From assembly GCF_016107395.1 (NCBI RefSeq), contig NZ_JAAIKO010000007.1, positions 186,001 through 250,000 of the forward strand: a DNA stretch of 64,000 nt. The letters are read 5' to 3'. Positions within the stretch are counted from its first letter, which is position 1. Each line of letters opens with the position of its first letter. Below the pieces are notes generated by a model. It was not told the origin of the DNA, did no database searches, and saw nothing but the letters and a program-made list of their open reading frames with translations. Positions 9,569-17,541 of this stretch are shown one piece after another. This DNA is from Streptomyces fildesensis. Its GTDB lineage: Bacteria > Actinomycetota > Actinomycetes > Streptomycetales > Streptomycetaceae. The position numbers and the translations under genes are program-made.

Positions 9569-11086
9569 TTACCGTGCCTCCTGATCGCTGTCCGGGACTC
9601 GTACGGCCCATGACGGCCGCTCCGTCAGCAGTCGGCCCGGCGCGTTCTGCCGGGCCAGCCGCTCGTTGTGACCGCGCAGCGCGGTGTGCAGCCCGTCCCA
9701 CAGGGTGCCGTCGGTCCTGTCCCGCGGATCGGGGTCGATCAGCACCACACCGATCACCGGAATGAGCAGGTCCGCGAGTTGCCGCGCCACGGTGTGCAGC
9801 CATGCGGTGCTGCCGTGCCCGGCACGCACGACGAGCACGGTCTGGGTACCGAGGTCCGGGAGGCCGGTCCACGCCGTGCCGGGGGCCACCGAGCCGACAC
9901 CGAGTCGGCGCTCCTGATGGGACACGGCCGCGGCACCCTCGCCGCTGACCACGGTCGGGTCTCCCGGCTTCGGGCGGCGGCCTGCGAGCTGCGAGCCGGG
10001 CAGACCATCGATGATGACCACTGGCCCCTCCGCCATCAGTGCCTCGGCGAGGTCCAGGGCGATCACGCTCGTGCTGCGCGCACAGCCCAGTTCCAGCAGC
10101 GACACCGGTTCCGCGGAGCCGCGCACGGTGCGGGCCAGGGTCGCGGTGAGCCGTTCGCGGGCCGCCCGGGTCCGTCGGCGCTGCCACCGCCTGCCCGACC
10201 GGCGGGGCAGCTCCGCGATGACCGAGGCGCCCAGGTTCGCCGCGATGTCCCGGCGCAGCACGGGGCGGTCCGCCACCACCGTGCCGACCGCGGCCACCGC
10301 GAGCCCGAGGACGAGCCCTAGGACGAGCCCGATCGCGGCGTTGGTGGCAGCGGCCCTGGGCAGGGAGTGCTGCACCGCGCGCGGGGCGTCCACGATCTGT
10401 GTGCCGGCGACGAGCTGGGGCGTGCCGATGCGCGCCTCCGCGGCGCGCTGGCCGAAATCGGTGATCCGCGAGGTGAGCTCGGCCCGGCGGGCGAAGAGCG
10501 ACTCCAGGTCCGCCGACGCTGTCGGCCCACTCCCCGGCCGTCCGTTTCCGATCGACTTGTTGACCTTGGCGAGTTCGTCCCGCATGCGGTCACGCTGGTC
10601 GAGCAGAGCCTTGGACTCGGCGTTCGCGGCTTCCTGAATCCGTCTCACATGGTCCGAGACGAACGCGTCGGCCAGCGCCTTGGCGCGGGCCACCGCTTCC
10701 GCGTCGGTGTCACCTGTCACATTGATCTGCAGCAGGTTGTTGGTCAGGCCGACACCCGCGTAGTCCAGCATGAAGTCCTCTGGTTTTTCAGGGGAGCCGA
10801 GGGACTGCAGGGCCATACCGGCGATTCGCGTGGTTTGCAGCAGCGCGACGTCGGTGCGGATCAGCGTTCCGGGGTCGTTCGGCTGGTCCTGCTGATGCGC
10901 GACCAGCACCTTGGTCACCGCGGCCGGCGGCGGCGGCCGCAGGACCGCCACCGCCGCGCCGAGCAGCAGTCCCAGGAGCGCCAGGGAGCACCAGAGGCGG
11001 CGGCGCCTGCGCACCGCCACCACCAGTCCCTGCAGGTCAAGGAGCGGAGTGGCTGCCGACGACTCCGAAGTCGTGCTCGTCGTCAC
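9569..11086 (-). CDS. Wzz-type polysaccharide co-polymerase with degenerate ATPase-like tail
   Basis: The 505-residue protein has a short N-terminal tail, a first membrane helix near residues 31-50, an extracytoplasmic region with a coiled-coil-like stretch (residues 160-200, rich in Arg, Asp, Glu and Lys) and a second membrane helix near 245-270. This is the layout of Wzz/CapA chain-length proteins. The cytoplasmic tail resembles the P-loop kinase partner CpsD in fold order (LLELGCARSTSVIALDLAEA, VVIIDGLPG) but lacks a Walker A lysine and a tyrosine cluster. It starts 4 bp inside the end of the next Wzz-like gene. It probably controls chain length or assembly and is unlikely to be an active tyrosine kinase. 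Confidence 0.75.
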   Translation of the reverse strand: MTTSTTSESSAATPLLDLQGLVVAVRRRRRLWCSLALLGLLLGAAVAVLRPPPPAAVTKVLVAHQQDQPNDPGTLIRTDVALLQTTRIAGMALQSLGSPEKPEDFMLDYAGVGLTNNLLQINVTGDTDAEAVARAKALADAFVSDHVRRIQEAANAESKALLDQRDRMRDELAKVNKSIGNGRPGSGPTASADLESLFARRAELTSRITDFGQRAAEARIGTPQLVAGTQIVDAPRAVQHSLPRAAATNAAIGLVLGLVLGLAVAAVGTVVADRPVLRRDIAANLGASVIAELPRRSGRRWQRRRTRAARERLTATLARTVRGSAEPVSLLELGCARSTSVIALDLAEALMAEGPVVIIDGLPGSQLAGRRPKPGDPTVVSGEGAAAVSHQERRLGVGSVAPGTAWTGLPDLGTQTVLVVRAGHGSTAWLHTVARQLADLLIPVIGVVLIDPDPRDRTDGTLWDGLHTALRGHNERLARQNAPGRLLTERPSWAVRVPDSDQEAR

Positions 11087-12450
11087 ACCGAACCTCCCGT
11101 CGCGTGACTGTGAACCGCGAGCGCCGCAGTGGCGTTGTCCGGAGGATGGTCGGCGGATCGCGTCGGACTGGCCCGGACCGTGCCGGCGACGACGATGCCG
11201 ACAACCTCATGCCTGCCGTCCGCACACGCCTCGGCGATGCCGGCGAGCTCCTCAGCGGTCCAGCTGCCCGCGCTGAGCACGACCAGGGCACCGGACTCGG
11301 TGTCGCGGTCCGGCACTGTCGGCCGGTCCACCGAGACCTCCACCACCCGCAGCTGCGGATCGTCCTGGGCCTCGGCGACGAGCTGCCCGGCGGCCCGGCG
11401 GGCGATCTCGTCGCCGTCCGGTACGACGACCAGCAGCCGCCGGGGGGCCGGCAGCTGGTCCCGGAGGCGAGCGCACACCCGCCGGTAGCGGATCCGCGAG
11501 CCGGCCTCGTCGCCGGACCTCGGCGGGGTCGGTATGTCCCACCGGGTGTCGACGCCGAGGAGTCGGCGGATCCGGGCTCGCGGGCCACGACCTGCTGGCT
11601 GGTGCGCGCGCCGTTCATCAGGCACGTCGACGGTGCCGAGGAGCGCCGAGCCCAGCGCCGCGGCGATCTGCGGTTCGGTGCGCAGTCGGCGATTCACCCG
11701 TGCGGCGACGAGATGGCCGATGACCGCGAGCAGGAAGAACAGCAGCGCCCCGCCGACGATGAGCTGCATCCTCGTCGGCGGCGCCTCACCGGTCGGCCGG
11801 GCCGCCGGCCCCATGACGACCATGCCGGCCTTGTTGGTCGCCGGGTCGGCCTGGTCCAGCTTCGTCATGGCCTCCTCCAGCGAAGTGCGCAACTTCTCGA
11901 GGTCGGTGCGGGCCTGCACGCTCTCCACGGTCTGCCCCGGATCTGCCGCATTGGCCAGGTCGGTGATGCGGCGGTTGGTCTCCACCACGTTCTGCCGCAG
12001 GGCCTCAGTCCCGGTAGCCGCGTCGGGGTCGGTGCTGCCGCCTGCGATCCGCGCGGCGAATTTGACGAATTGCTGGGCCATCCGGTCGGAGAGCTGCTGC
12101 GCGTGCTCCGGGGTGTCGGCCGTTCCCGAGATCTTGATGATGTTCCCGTCGGCGGCCTTGGCGCTCACTCGATCCCGCAGCTCGGTGCCGCTGACCTTGG
12201 TCCAGTCGAGAGCGGCGGCCGCGCGGTCGACCACCACCGAACTGGTCGCGATATCCACCTGAGTCAGGAGCTCGCGCTCTTCCCACTGCCCTGGCAGCAG
12301 TACCGATGCCGACGTCGTGTACCGCGGCGGGAACAGCACCGAGGTGCCGTAGCCGACGAGCGCGCCCACCAGGGCGAGGACGGCGAGAAGCCGCCACCGT
12401 CGACGGAGAATCCACCCGATCGTGACCAGGCGGATCGTGTCATCGCTCAA
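11083..12450 (-). CDS. Wzz-type polysaccharide co-polymerase (second copy)
   Basis: This is the partner of the following gene and has the same layout in 455 residues. A membrane helix lies near residues 20-38, then PPRYTTSASVLLPGQ, the usual Wzz entry motif, an external domain with HAQQLSDRMAQQFVKF, and a second membrane helix near 230-247. The cytoplasmic tail (LLVVVPDGDEIARRAAGQLV, LVVLSAGSWTAEELAGIAEA) again looks like a P-loop domain that has lost its nucleotide-binding loop. Its end overlaps the next start as ATGA. Two unequal Wzz-like proteins may form a mixed complex around the Wzy-like polymerase. Confidence 0.75.
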   Translation of the reverse strand: MSDDTIRLVTIGWILRRRWRLLAVLALVGALVGYGTSVLFPPRYTTSASVLLPGQWEERELLTQVDIATSSVVVDRAAAALDWTKVSGTELRDRVSAKAADGNIIKISGTADTPEHAQQLSDRMAQQFVKFAARIAGGSTDPDAATGTEALRQNVVETNRRITDLANAADPGQTVESVQARTDLEKLRTSLEEAMTKLDQADPATNKAGMVVMGPAARPTGEAPPTRMQLIVGGALLFFLLAVIGHLVAARVNRRLRTEPQIAAALGSALLGTVDVPDERRAHQPAGRGPRARIRRLLGVDTRWDIPTPPRSGDEAGSRIRYRRVCARLRDQLPAPRRLLVVVPDGDEIARRAAGQLVAEAQDDPQLRVVEVSVDRPTVPDRDTESGALVVLSAGSWTAEELAGIAEACADGRHEVVGIVVAGTVRASPTRSADHPPDNATAALAVHSHATGGSV

Positions 12451-13712
12451 CGGTGCTGCCTCTTCCCTGTGCGGACCGGGTCGCCCGCCGACACCGGGGT
12501 GTGGTCACGGCACGCAGCGGCGTAGGCGGCGAGCAGCGACGCTTGCGAGTTCCGCCAGGAAAGCTGTCCGCTGATCCGCTCCTGGCCGATCTTGCCCATC
12601 TGGGCCCGCTTCTCCGGATCGTCAAGGAGCAGCGCGATGAGCCTGGCGAATTCGGCCTCGTCATTGGCGGGCGCGTAGAGGGCGGCGTCGCCGGCGGAGA
12701 CCCGCGCCTCCCGGAGGTCGAACGAGATGATCGGCCGGCCCATCGCCATGTACTCCAGGACCTTGTTCATGGTCGACACGTCGTTGAGCGGATTGCGCGG
12801 GTCGGGAGAGAGGCACACGTCCGCGGTGGACAGATAGCGCACCAGGTCGGCGTCCGGAATGCGCCCGGTGAACTCCACCTGATCGGACAGCCCGAGCTGC
12901 CGGGACAGCTCCACCATCGCGTCGAAGGCGTCGCCGGAACCGACGAACACGGCGTGCCAGTCGGTCCGCCCGAGCTCGTCGCGCAGCTTCGCGAGGGCCC
13001 GCAAGGCGTAGTCGACGCCGTCCTGCGGGCCCATGACGCCGAGGTAGCACAGCAAATGGGGCTTGCCGTTCTTCAACTCCGGCTCGGGCGGCACCGGTTG
13101 GAACCGGTCGGTCTGGGGCGCGCTGCGCACCACGAAGACGTCCGCCGGTTGGCGGCCGCCACGGCGCAGTGCCACGTCCCGGTAGCTCTCGTTCGTGGCG
13201 AGCACGACGTCCGCGGCCCGGTAGGTCCGCCGTTCCAGCGCGCACACGGCGCGGTAGAGCAGATCCTCGCCGCGGTCGAACCGGGAAAGGTACAGCTCCG
13301 GTACCAGGTCGTGCTGGTCGAAGACGAACCGTGCCCCGCGCCGCTTCAGCCACAGTGCCGGCAGGAACAGCAGGTCGGGCGGGTTGCAGGCGTGGACCAC
13401 GTCGACCGGGCCGACCTTGCGGGCCAGCCGGAACGTGTGCCACAACGCCGATCCGTACTCCCGCAGGTAGCCTGCCGGCCCTCCGGTGGCCGCGCGCAAC
13501 GGGTAGCGGTGGATCCGCACCCCGTCGATCTCCGCCTCCGCCTCGGTGTCCCGCTTTGTCCCTTGGGGGCAGATGACGTGCACCGTCCAGCCCGCGTCGC
13601 GCAGCGTCGTGCACTCCTGCCACACCCGCCGGTCGAACGGCACCGACAGGTTCTCCACCAGGATCAGCGCGCGACCGGCCGTCCCGTCGCCGCTGACCGC
13701 GTCACCAAGCAA
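12447..13712 (-). CDS. GT4-type glycosyltransferase
   Basis: A GT-B glycosyltransferase of roughly 420 residues. The conserved part begins RALILVENLSVPFDRRVWQE, followed by HACNPPDLLFLPALWL and FDQHDLVPELYLS, all usual for GT4 enzymes of bacterial exopolysaccharide loci. The donor-binding half contains LCYLGVMGPQDGVDYALRAL and, near the end, NKVLEYMAMGRPIISFDL, the EX7E-like region. The start is uncertain. The coordinates use TTG 13712, which overlaps the dehydrogenase stop by 11 bp; no ATG lies in frame before the conserved part except far upstream inside that gene. Its stop overlaps the next gene as ATGA. It builds the repeat unit in the cytoplasm. Confidence 0.85.
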   Translation of the reverse strand: MLGDAVSGDGTAGRALILVENLSVPFDRRVWQECTTLRDAGWTVHVICPQGTKRDTEAEAEIDGVRIHRYPLRAATGGPAGYLREYGSALWHTFRLARKVGPVDVVHACNPPDLLFLPALWLKRRGARFVFDQHDLVPELYLSRFDRGEDLLYRAVCALERRTYRAADVVLATNESYRDVALRRGGRQPADVFVVRSAPQTDRFQPVPPEPELKNGKPHLLCYLGVMGPQDGVDYALRALAKLRDELGRTDWHAVFVGSGDAFDAMVELSRQLGLSDQVEFTGRIPDADLVRYLSTADVCLSPDPRNPLNDVSTMNKVLEYMAMGRPIISFDLREARVSAGDAALYAPANDEAEFARLIALLLDDPEKRAQMGKIGQERISGQLSWRNSQASLLAAYAAACRDHTPVSAGDPVRTGKRQHR

Positions 13713-15018
13713 GGCCCACGTACCCCGGTTCGGCCCGGCGCACGTCGGCGTCGGGAAGGTGGATGAGGTCGATGAGCACCGGTCCTTCGCCATGGGGCAG
13801 CGCCGAAAGCACGTCCGGATCCCTGGTTCCGATCAGGCACACCTCGGCGTGCTCCATCACCTCGCCGACGGAGCCCGCGAGCAGCTGTGCGAGGTGCGGC
13901 AGCCGGGTCTCGATGTACTCGCGGTTCGCGCCGAGCAGCCGGGAGAGGTTCACGTTGGGGTCGTAGATCCGCAGGTCGTAACCCTTGCCGAAGAGTCTCT
14001 CCGCCAGCTCGACGAGCGGGCTCTCGCGGAGGTCGTCGGTGCCGGGTTTGAAGGAAAGACCGAACAGGCCCACCCGACGCTTGCCGGTGCGCTCGACGAG
14101 CTCCACCGCGCGCTGCAGATGGTCGGAGTTGGAGGGCAGTACGTGGGCGAGGATGGGCACCGAGACGTCGGCCCGCCGTGCGGCGTGGACCAGGCTGCGC
14201 AGGTCCTTGGGCAGGCAGGAGCCACCGAAGGCGAAGCCGGGTCGCAGGTAGGCGGGGCTGATGTTCAGCTTGCGGTCGGCCAGGAACACGTCTATCACCT
14301 GGTGCGAGTCCACCCCGAGCGCCTGGCACACCGCGCCCAGCTCGTTCGCGAAGCCGATCTTCAGTCCGTGGAACGCGTTGTCCGCGTACTTGATCGCCTC
14401 GGCCGTCGGGATCGGCACCCGGAACACCTCGCCGGGCACTCCGTCGTACAGCGCCGCCACCACGTCGCCACTTGCCGGGTCGAGTTCGCCGATGACGGTC
14501 TTGGGCGGGTCGAAGAAGTCCCGCACGCTCGTGCCCTCGCGCAGGAACTCCGGGTTGACCGCGACCCCGAAGTCCACCCCGGCCGTGCCGCCGACGTACT
14601 TCTCCAGGATCGGCACCAGCAGGTTCAGGCAGGTGCCCGGGAGCATGGTGCTGCGGAACACGACGGTCTGCCGCCCACCCCGCTCGGCCACCGCAGCACC
14701 GATCTGCTCGGTGACCCGCTCCAAGTACGTGGTGCACAGGCTGCCGTTGGGCTCCGACGGCGTGCCCACGCAGATCAGCGACACCTCGCTGCCCATGATC
14801 GCCTCGCGGACGTCGCCGGTGGCGTGTAAAGCTCCGGTCCGCACGGCCTCGGCGATGAGCTCGCCGATCCGCTCCTCGACCACCGGGGCCTTGCCGTCGT
14901 TGACCAGGTCGACCTTCACCTGGCTCACGTCCACCCCGATGACCTCGTGACCCAGGCTGGCCAGGCACGCGGCCGACACGCAGCCCACGTAGCCGAGCCC
15001 AAAGACGCTTACTCTCAT
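13702..15018 (-). CDS. Nucleotide-sugar 6-dehydrogenase, AlgD-like
   Basis: The enzyme oxidises an NDP-hexose to the NDP-hexuronic acid with NAD+. The N-terminus MRVSVFGLGYVGCVSAACLA is the Rossmann dinucleotide site. The catalytic segment AFGGSCLPKDLRSL places its cysteine at residue 268, the number known for the catalytic cysteine of the GDP-mannose dehydrogenase AlgD, and the total length (438) is also close to AlgD. Words such as NPEFLREGTSVRDFFDPPK and LRPGFAFGGSCLPKD are AlgD-like, but UDP-glucose dehydrogenases share the fold, so GDP-mannose is only the favoured substrate. It is the first intact gene of the operon after the broken priming transferase. Confidence 0.88.
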   Translation of the reverse strand: MRVSVFGLGYVGCVSAACLASLGHEVIGVDVSQVKVDLVNDGKAPVVEERIGELIAEAVRTGALHATGDVREAIMGSEVSLICVGTPSEPNGSLCTTYLERVTEQIGAAVAERGGRQTVVFRSTMLPGTCLNLLVPILEKYVGGTAGVDFGVAVNPEFLREGTSVRDFFDPPKTVIGELDPASGDVVAALYDGVPGEVFRVPIPTAEAIKYADNAFHGLKIGFANELGAVCQALGVDSHQVIDVFLADRKLNISPAYLRPGFAFGGSCLPKDLRSLVHAARRADVSVPILAHVLPSNSDHLQRAVELVERTGKRRVGLFGLSFKPGTDDLRESPLVELAERLFGKGYDLRIYDPNVNLSRLLGANREYIETRLPHLAQLLAGSVGEVMEHAEVCLIGTRDPDVLSALPHGEGPVLIDLIHLPDADVRRAEPGYVGLAW

Positions 15019-15045
15019 GTCCCGTTCCTCCCCCCGGGCAGGCCC

Positions 15046-15099
15046 TTTCGGCCTGCTGTCCGTCCGCCGGCCATTCGGCCTGCGGTCCGTGCGCCGACC
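15046..15099. repeat. Two imperfect 27-bp tandem copies
   Basis: Two adjacent 27-bp units, 15046-15072 and 15073-15099, share the core TTCGGCCTGC and differ at about five positions. They fill the gap between the dehydrogenase start and the end of the priming-transferase remnant. No function is visible; they may be a by-product of the same replication slippage that produced the 35-bp repeats upstream. Confidence 0.7.
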
Positions 15100-15118
15100 G
15101 GACGGCGCCCCCCGCGCA

Positions 15119-15716
15119 TCAGAAGGCCCCCTGCCCCTGAAGCACCGCGCGCGGCGTCTTCCACAAATTCACCGTGGTGACGAGTTCGATCGCGGGGATC
15201 GCGACGAAGATCCAGAGCTTGATGTTGCGCGAGGTGCGGGCGATCCCGCCGAGCGCAGGCACGACGGTCGCCGTGAACAGTGAGCGTCCGAGCCGGCGGA
15301 ATTCCTCGGCGCCCTGGCCGAGCACGGCCGGAGCCCACGACCGGCTCACCGCAAGCGCTCCCAGCACCAGCAGCTCGGTGCCGAATGTGAGAAGTTCCCC
15401 AGTTCTCATGCCAGTTGGCCGCGTCCCGGGCCCTGAAGAAGTTGCCGATCGCCGCCACCACGAAGGCGGTGGCCACCGTATCGCCGGTGACCACGGCACG
15501 GCGGTACCGCTGCTCCCATTCGAACGCGGGCTGTCTGATCGCTCCGTTCGCCAGACGCCCGCGCGCCGACGGAAACGGCCTGACTAGTCCCCCTTGCCGC
15601 ACAGAACCCCCCAGGTCCCCAGTGGCTCGACGTGTTCGTCCAACACTGTTGCTCCCCTCGGGAGGCCCCCGCCCCCCGCACTGTTCCTCCTCTCGGGAGG
15701 CCCCCGCCCCCCGCAC
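15119..15716 (-). pseudogene. Remnant of polyprenyl-phosphate sugar transferase (priming enzyme)
   Basis: Two reading frames together spell a broken WcaJ/CpsE-type protein. The first, open from GTG 15716, contains WEQRYRRAVVTGDTVATAFV and ends its homology at NWHENWG near 15395. After a one-base frame change, LLTFGTELLVLGALAVSRSW continues through KLWIFVAIPAIELVTTV. There it jumps directly to NLWKTPRAVLQGQGAF and a stop at 15119, which resembles the last residues of such enzymes. The whole catalytic sugar-transferase domain, expected to be over 250 residues, is therefore missing. The original gene would have started repeat-unit synthesis by moving a sugar phosphate to undecaprenyl phosphate. 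Confidence 0.7.
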
Positions 15717-15745
15717 TGTTCCTCCTCTCGGGAGGCCCCCGCCCG
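15644..15745. repeat. Three tandem 35-bp repeats carrying ribosome-site plus GTG
   Basis: Copies lie at 15644-15678, 15679-15713 and 15714-15745 (the last cut to 32 bp). The two inner copies match in nearly all positions. Each contains the arms CCTCC and GGAGG around TCTCG. Read on the minus strand, each presents GAGGAGG (GGGGAG in the gene-proximal copy), four spacer bases and GTG. Because 35 is not a multiple of three, the three GTG codons (15646, 15681, 15716) open three different frames; only the distal one enters the frame that encodes the recognisable transferase N-terminus. Confidence 0.8.
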
Positions 15746-16441
15746 CATGACAACCCGGGCTATTTCAGAGCTACTTGAACAACCCACCCCGACAACAGCG
15801 GACTCACGTGTCCTGCCGAACTCTCAAGGTGCGCGGGAACCCGTCGAAACCTCGGGTGCTCCCCGCACCCAAGCCCCCTTCGCGGGCTCCAGGAATTGAT
15901 CACCCCCATATCCGGCGGCGGAGACGCAGCTGTTGGCTGCCCGCAACGCCTGACCTGGAGATCATGATTTGTCGCCTCGTATCCCACCATGTGAAGCACG
16001 GTCAGTCTAGACCCTCGGGGCCCGTCTGAAGAGGTGGATGTGTGGAATTTGTGCCCAACATTTGAAGCTGGATCCAGTGGATCCAGGGACCGGTGACCGT
16101 CTGCGGGTGCCTTGGTGACGAAGACGTGCCTTGTGACCTGTGATGACGGAGTTCACCGGGTTGCCGGTAGCGGCAACCCGGAGGCGTCCTGGCGCTGCCA
16201 ACTGGGCCGCACTCAGAGCCTGTCCGGCGGATCTTGTCGGTCAGCACGGGGCGGTGGATGCGGGTGTGGGCGATCGACGGCACGGAGGAACGGCATGGCC
16301 CGTTTGCGGGTGCACAGGCGGACCGGCAGCCCCCGCACGACGCCAGATGCGGGCGCCAGTTGGATCAGTGAACTCCCAAGTCAACGGCGTCGCGGGCGGA
16401 GCCGATCAAGTTGAACGGTCGCCGGACCCAATGATCGGACG
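15746..16441. other. Gene-free stretch with possible promoter and IS debris
   Basis: About 700 bp with no convincing gene. The first 250 bp are less GC-rich than the surroundings and lie directly upstream of the polysaccharide operon, so they probably hold its promoter, although no consensus boxes were certain. A strong hairpin is listed separately. From about 16200 the text GAGCCTGTCCGGCGGATCTT resembles the inverted-repeat ends of IS5-like elements common in Streptomyces, followed by about 200 bp without a usable frame. This may be an eroded insertion sequence next to the regulator gene. Confidence 0.4.
16156..16181. other. Perfect 11-bp hairpin
   Basis: CCGGGTTGCCG and CGGCAACCCGG flank the loop GTAG. 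It lies in the gene-free stretch downstream of the LacI gene, which ends at 16442, and could act as its terminator at a distance, or belong to the suspected IS remnant. Confidence 0.5.
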
Positions 16442-17470
16442 CTAGGAGGACGCCCGGTGGATGAGGGTGACGTCCACCGGGTCGACGGGCTCCGCTGTTC
16501 CGTGCTCGATCAGCTGCTGGAGCGTCTCGGCGATGACGCCCGGCCCCGGCAGGTTGAGGCGGATGGAAGTGAGCGGCGGGCGCTGCAGGGAGGCCAGCAC
16601 CAGATCGTCGGCGCCGACCACGGCCACGTCGTCCGGGACACCGATGCCCACGTCCTGGAAGGCGTGCATCAGCAGCGCCGCGTACTCGTCGTTGTAGGCG
16701 AACACCGCGTCGAAGCCCAGCTCCCGCCAGCGCTCTGCCAACTGGGCCGCGGAGTCCTGGGTGTACGCCACCTCCACGGCGGTCACGGTCGCCATGCGTG
16801 TGGCCGCGACGCCTTGCGCTCCGGCCAGCCGCGGTTCGGCGAAGGCGCTCAGGCCGCGCTCCTGCGGCATCAGCACGGCGATGTTGCGCCGCCCCCGCGC
16901 GACGAGGTGGTCGACGGCGGCGGCGCCGATGTCCGCGTGGTCGAACGCGACGGTGTGCGCACCGGCCAGCGGACGGGCGGCGAACGCCAGCAGCCCGCGG
17001 ATTCCCGCGCGCTGCAGGAGATCGGCCGCTTCCGGGGTGAAGGAGTCGCCGGAGAGAGCGAACACCGCCGCCGGCCGCAGCTCGGCCCACGCGCGCGCGG
17101 CGGTGACGGCGTCGGGGAAGCGGCCGGCATGGAGCACGACCGTGTAACCGCGCCGGTCGAGCTCGCTGTGCAGATCGTCCACCCAATCGCTGACCAGCCT
17201 GCCGATCGCCGACACCGATGACGGCATCAGCACCAGATTGCTACGTCCGGCACGCAGCGAACGCGCGGCGGCGTGCGGGACGTAGCCCAGCTGGTCGGCG
17301 GCGGCCAGTACCCGGGCGCGGGTGCTCTCGCTGACCCGGTGCGCCTGGGTGTCGTTGAGCACGAAGGACACCGTGGCCCGGGACACCCCGGCCAGGCGCG
17401 CCACATCCGCGCTGGTGATGGTCCGTGGCGGCTGAGCGGGAGCGTCCTTGGCCATGACTTCCTTGATCAA
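16442..17470 (-). CDS. LacI-family transcriptional regulator
   Basis: A 342-residue regulator. Residues 17-40 (TSADVARLAGVSRATVSFVL) form the LacI helix-turn-helix and are followed by the hinge region LGYVPHAAARSLRAGRSNLV. The rest is the periplasmic-binding-protein-like sensor domain, ending with SIRLNLPGPGVIAETLQQLI. The family binds a palindromic operator and releases it on binding a sugar or related ligand. It lies 72 bp downstream of a carboxylesterase on the same strand and may control it. Only this neighbourhood points to a target, and the ligand is unknown. Confidence 0.9.
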   Translation of the reverse strand: MIKEVMAKDAPAQPPRTITSADVARLAGVSRATVSFVLNDTQAHRVSESTRARVLAAADQLGYVPHAAARSLRAGRSNLVLMPSSVSAIGRLVSDWVDDLHSELDRRGYTVVLHAGRFPDAVTAARAWAELRPAAVFALSGDSFTPEAADLLQRAGIRGLLAFAARPLAGAHTVAFDHADIGAAAVDHLVARGRRNIAVLMPQERGLSAFAEPRLAGAQGVAATRMATVTAVEVAYTQDSAAQLAERWRELGFDAVFAYNDEYAALLMHAFQDVGIGVPDDVAVVGADDLVLASLQRPPLTSIRLNLPGPGVIAETLQQLIEHGTAEPVDPVDVTLIHRASS

Positions 17471-17541
17471 TTCCCCGGTGGTGCGCCCACGGGCACGTCA
17501 GCCCGGAGCACACAGGTTCAGAGATCAGGTTACACGCGTTA

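Noticed and set aside
15644-15745. CRISPR array
   Set aside because: The three 35-bp units are directly adjacent with no spacers between them, and no cas genes are present.
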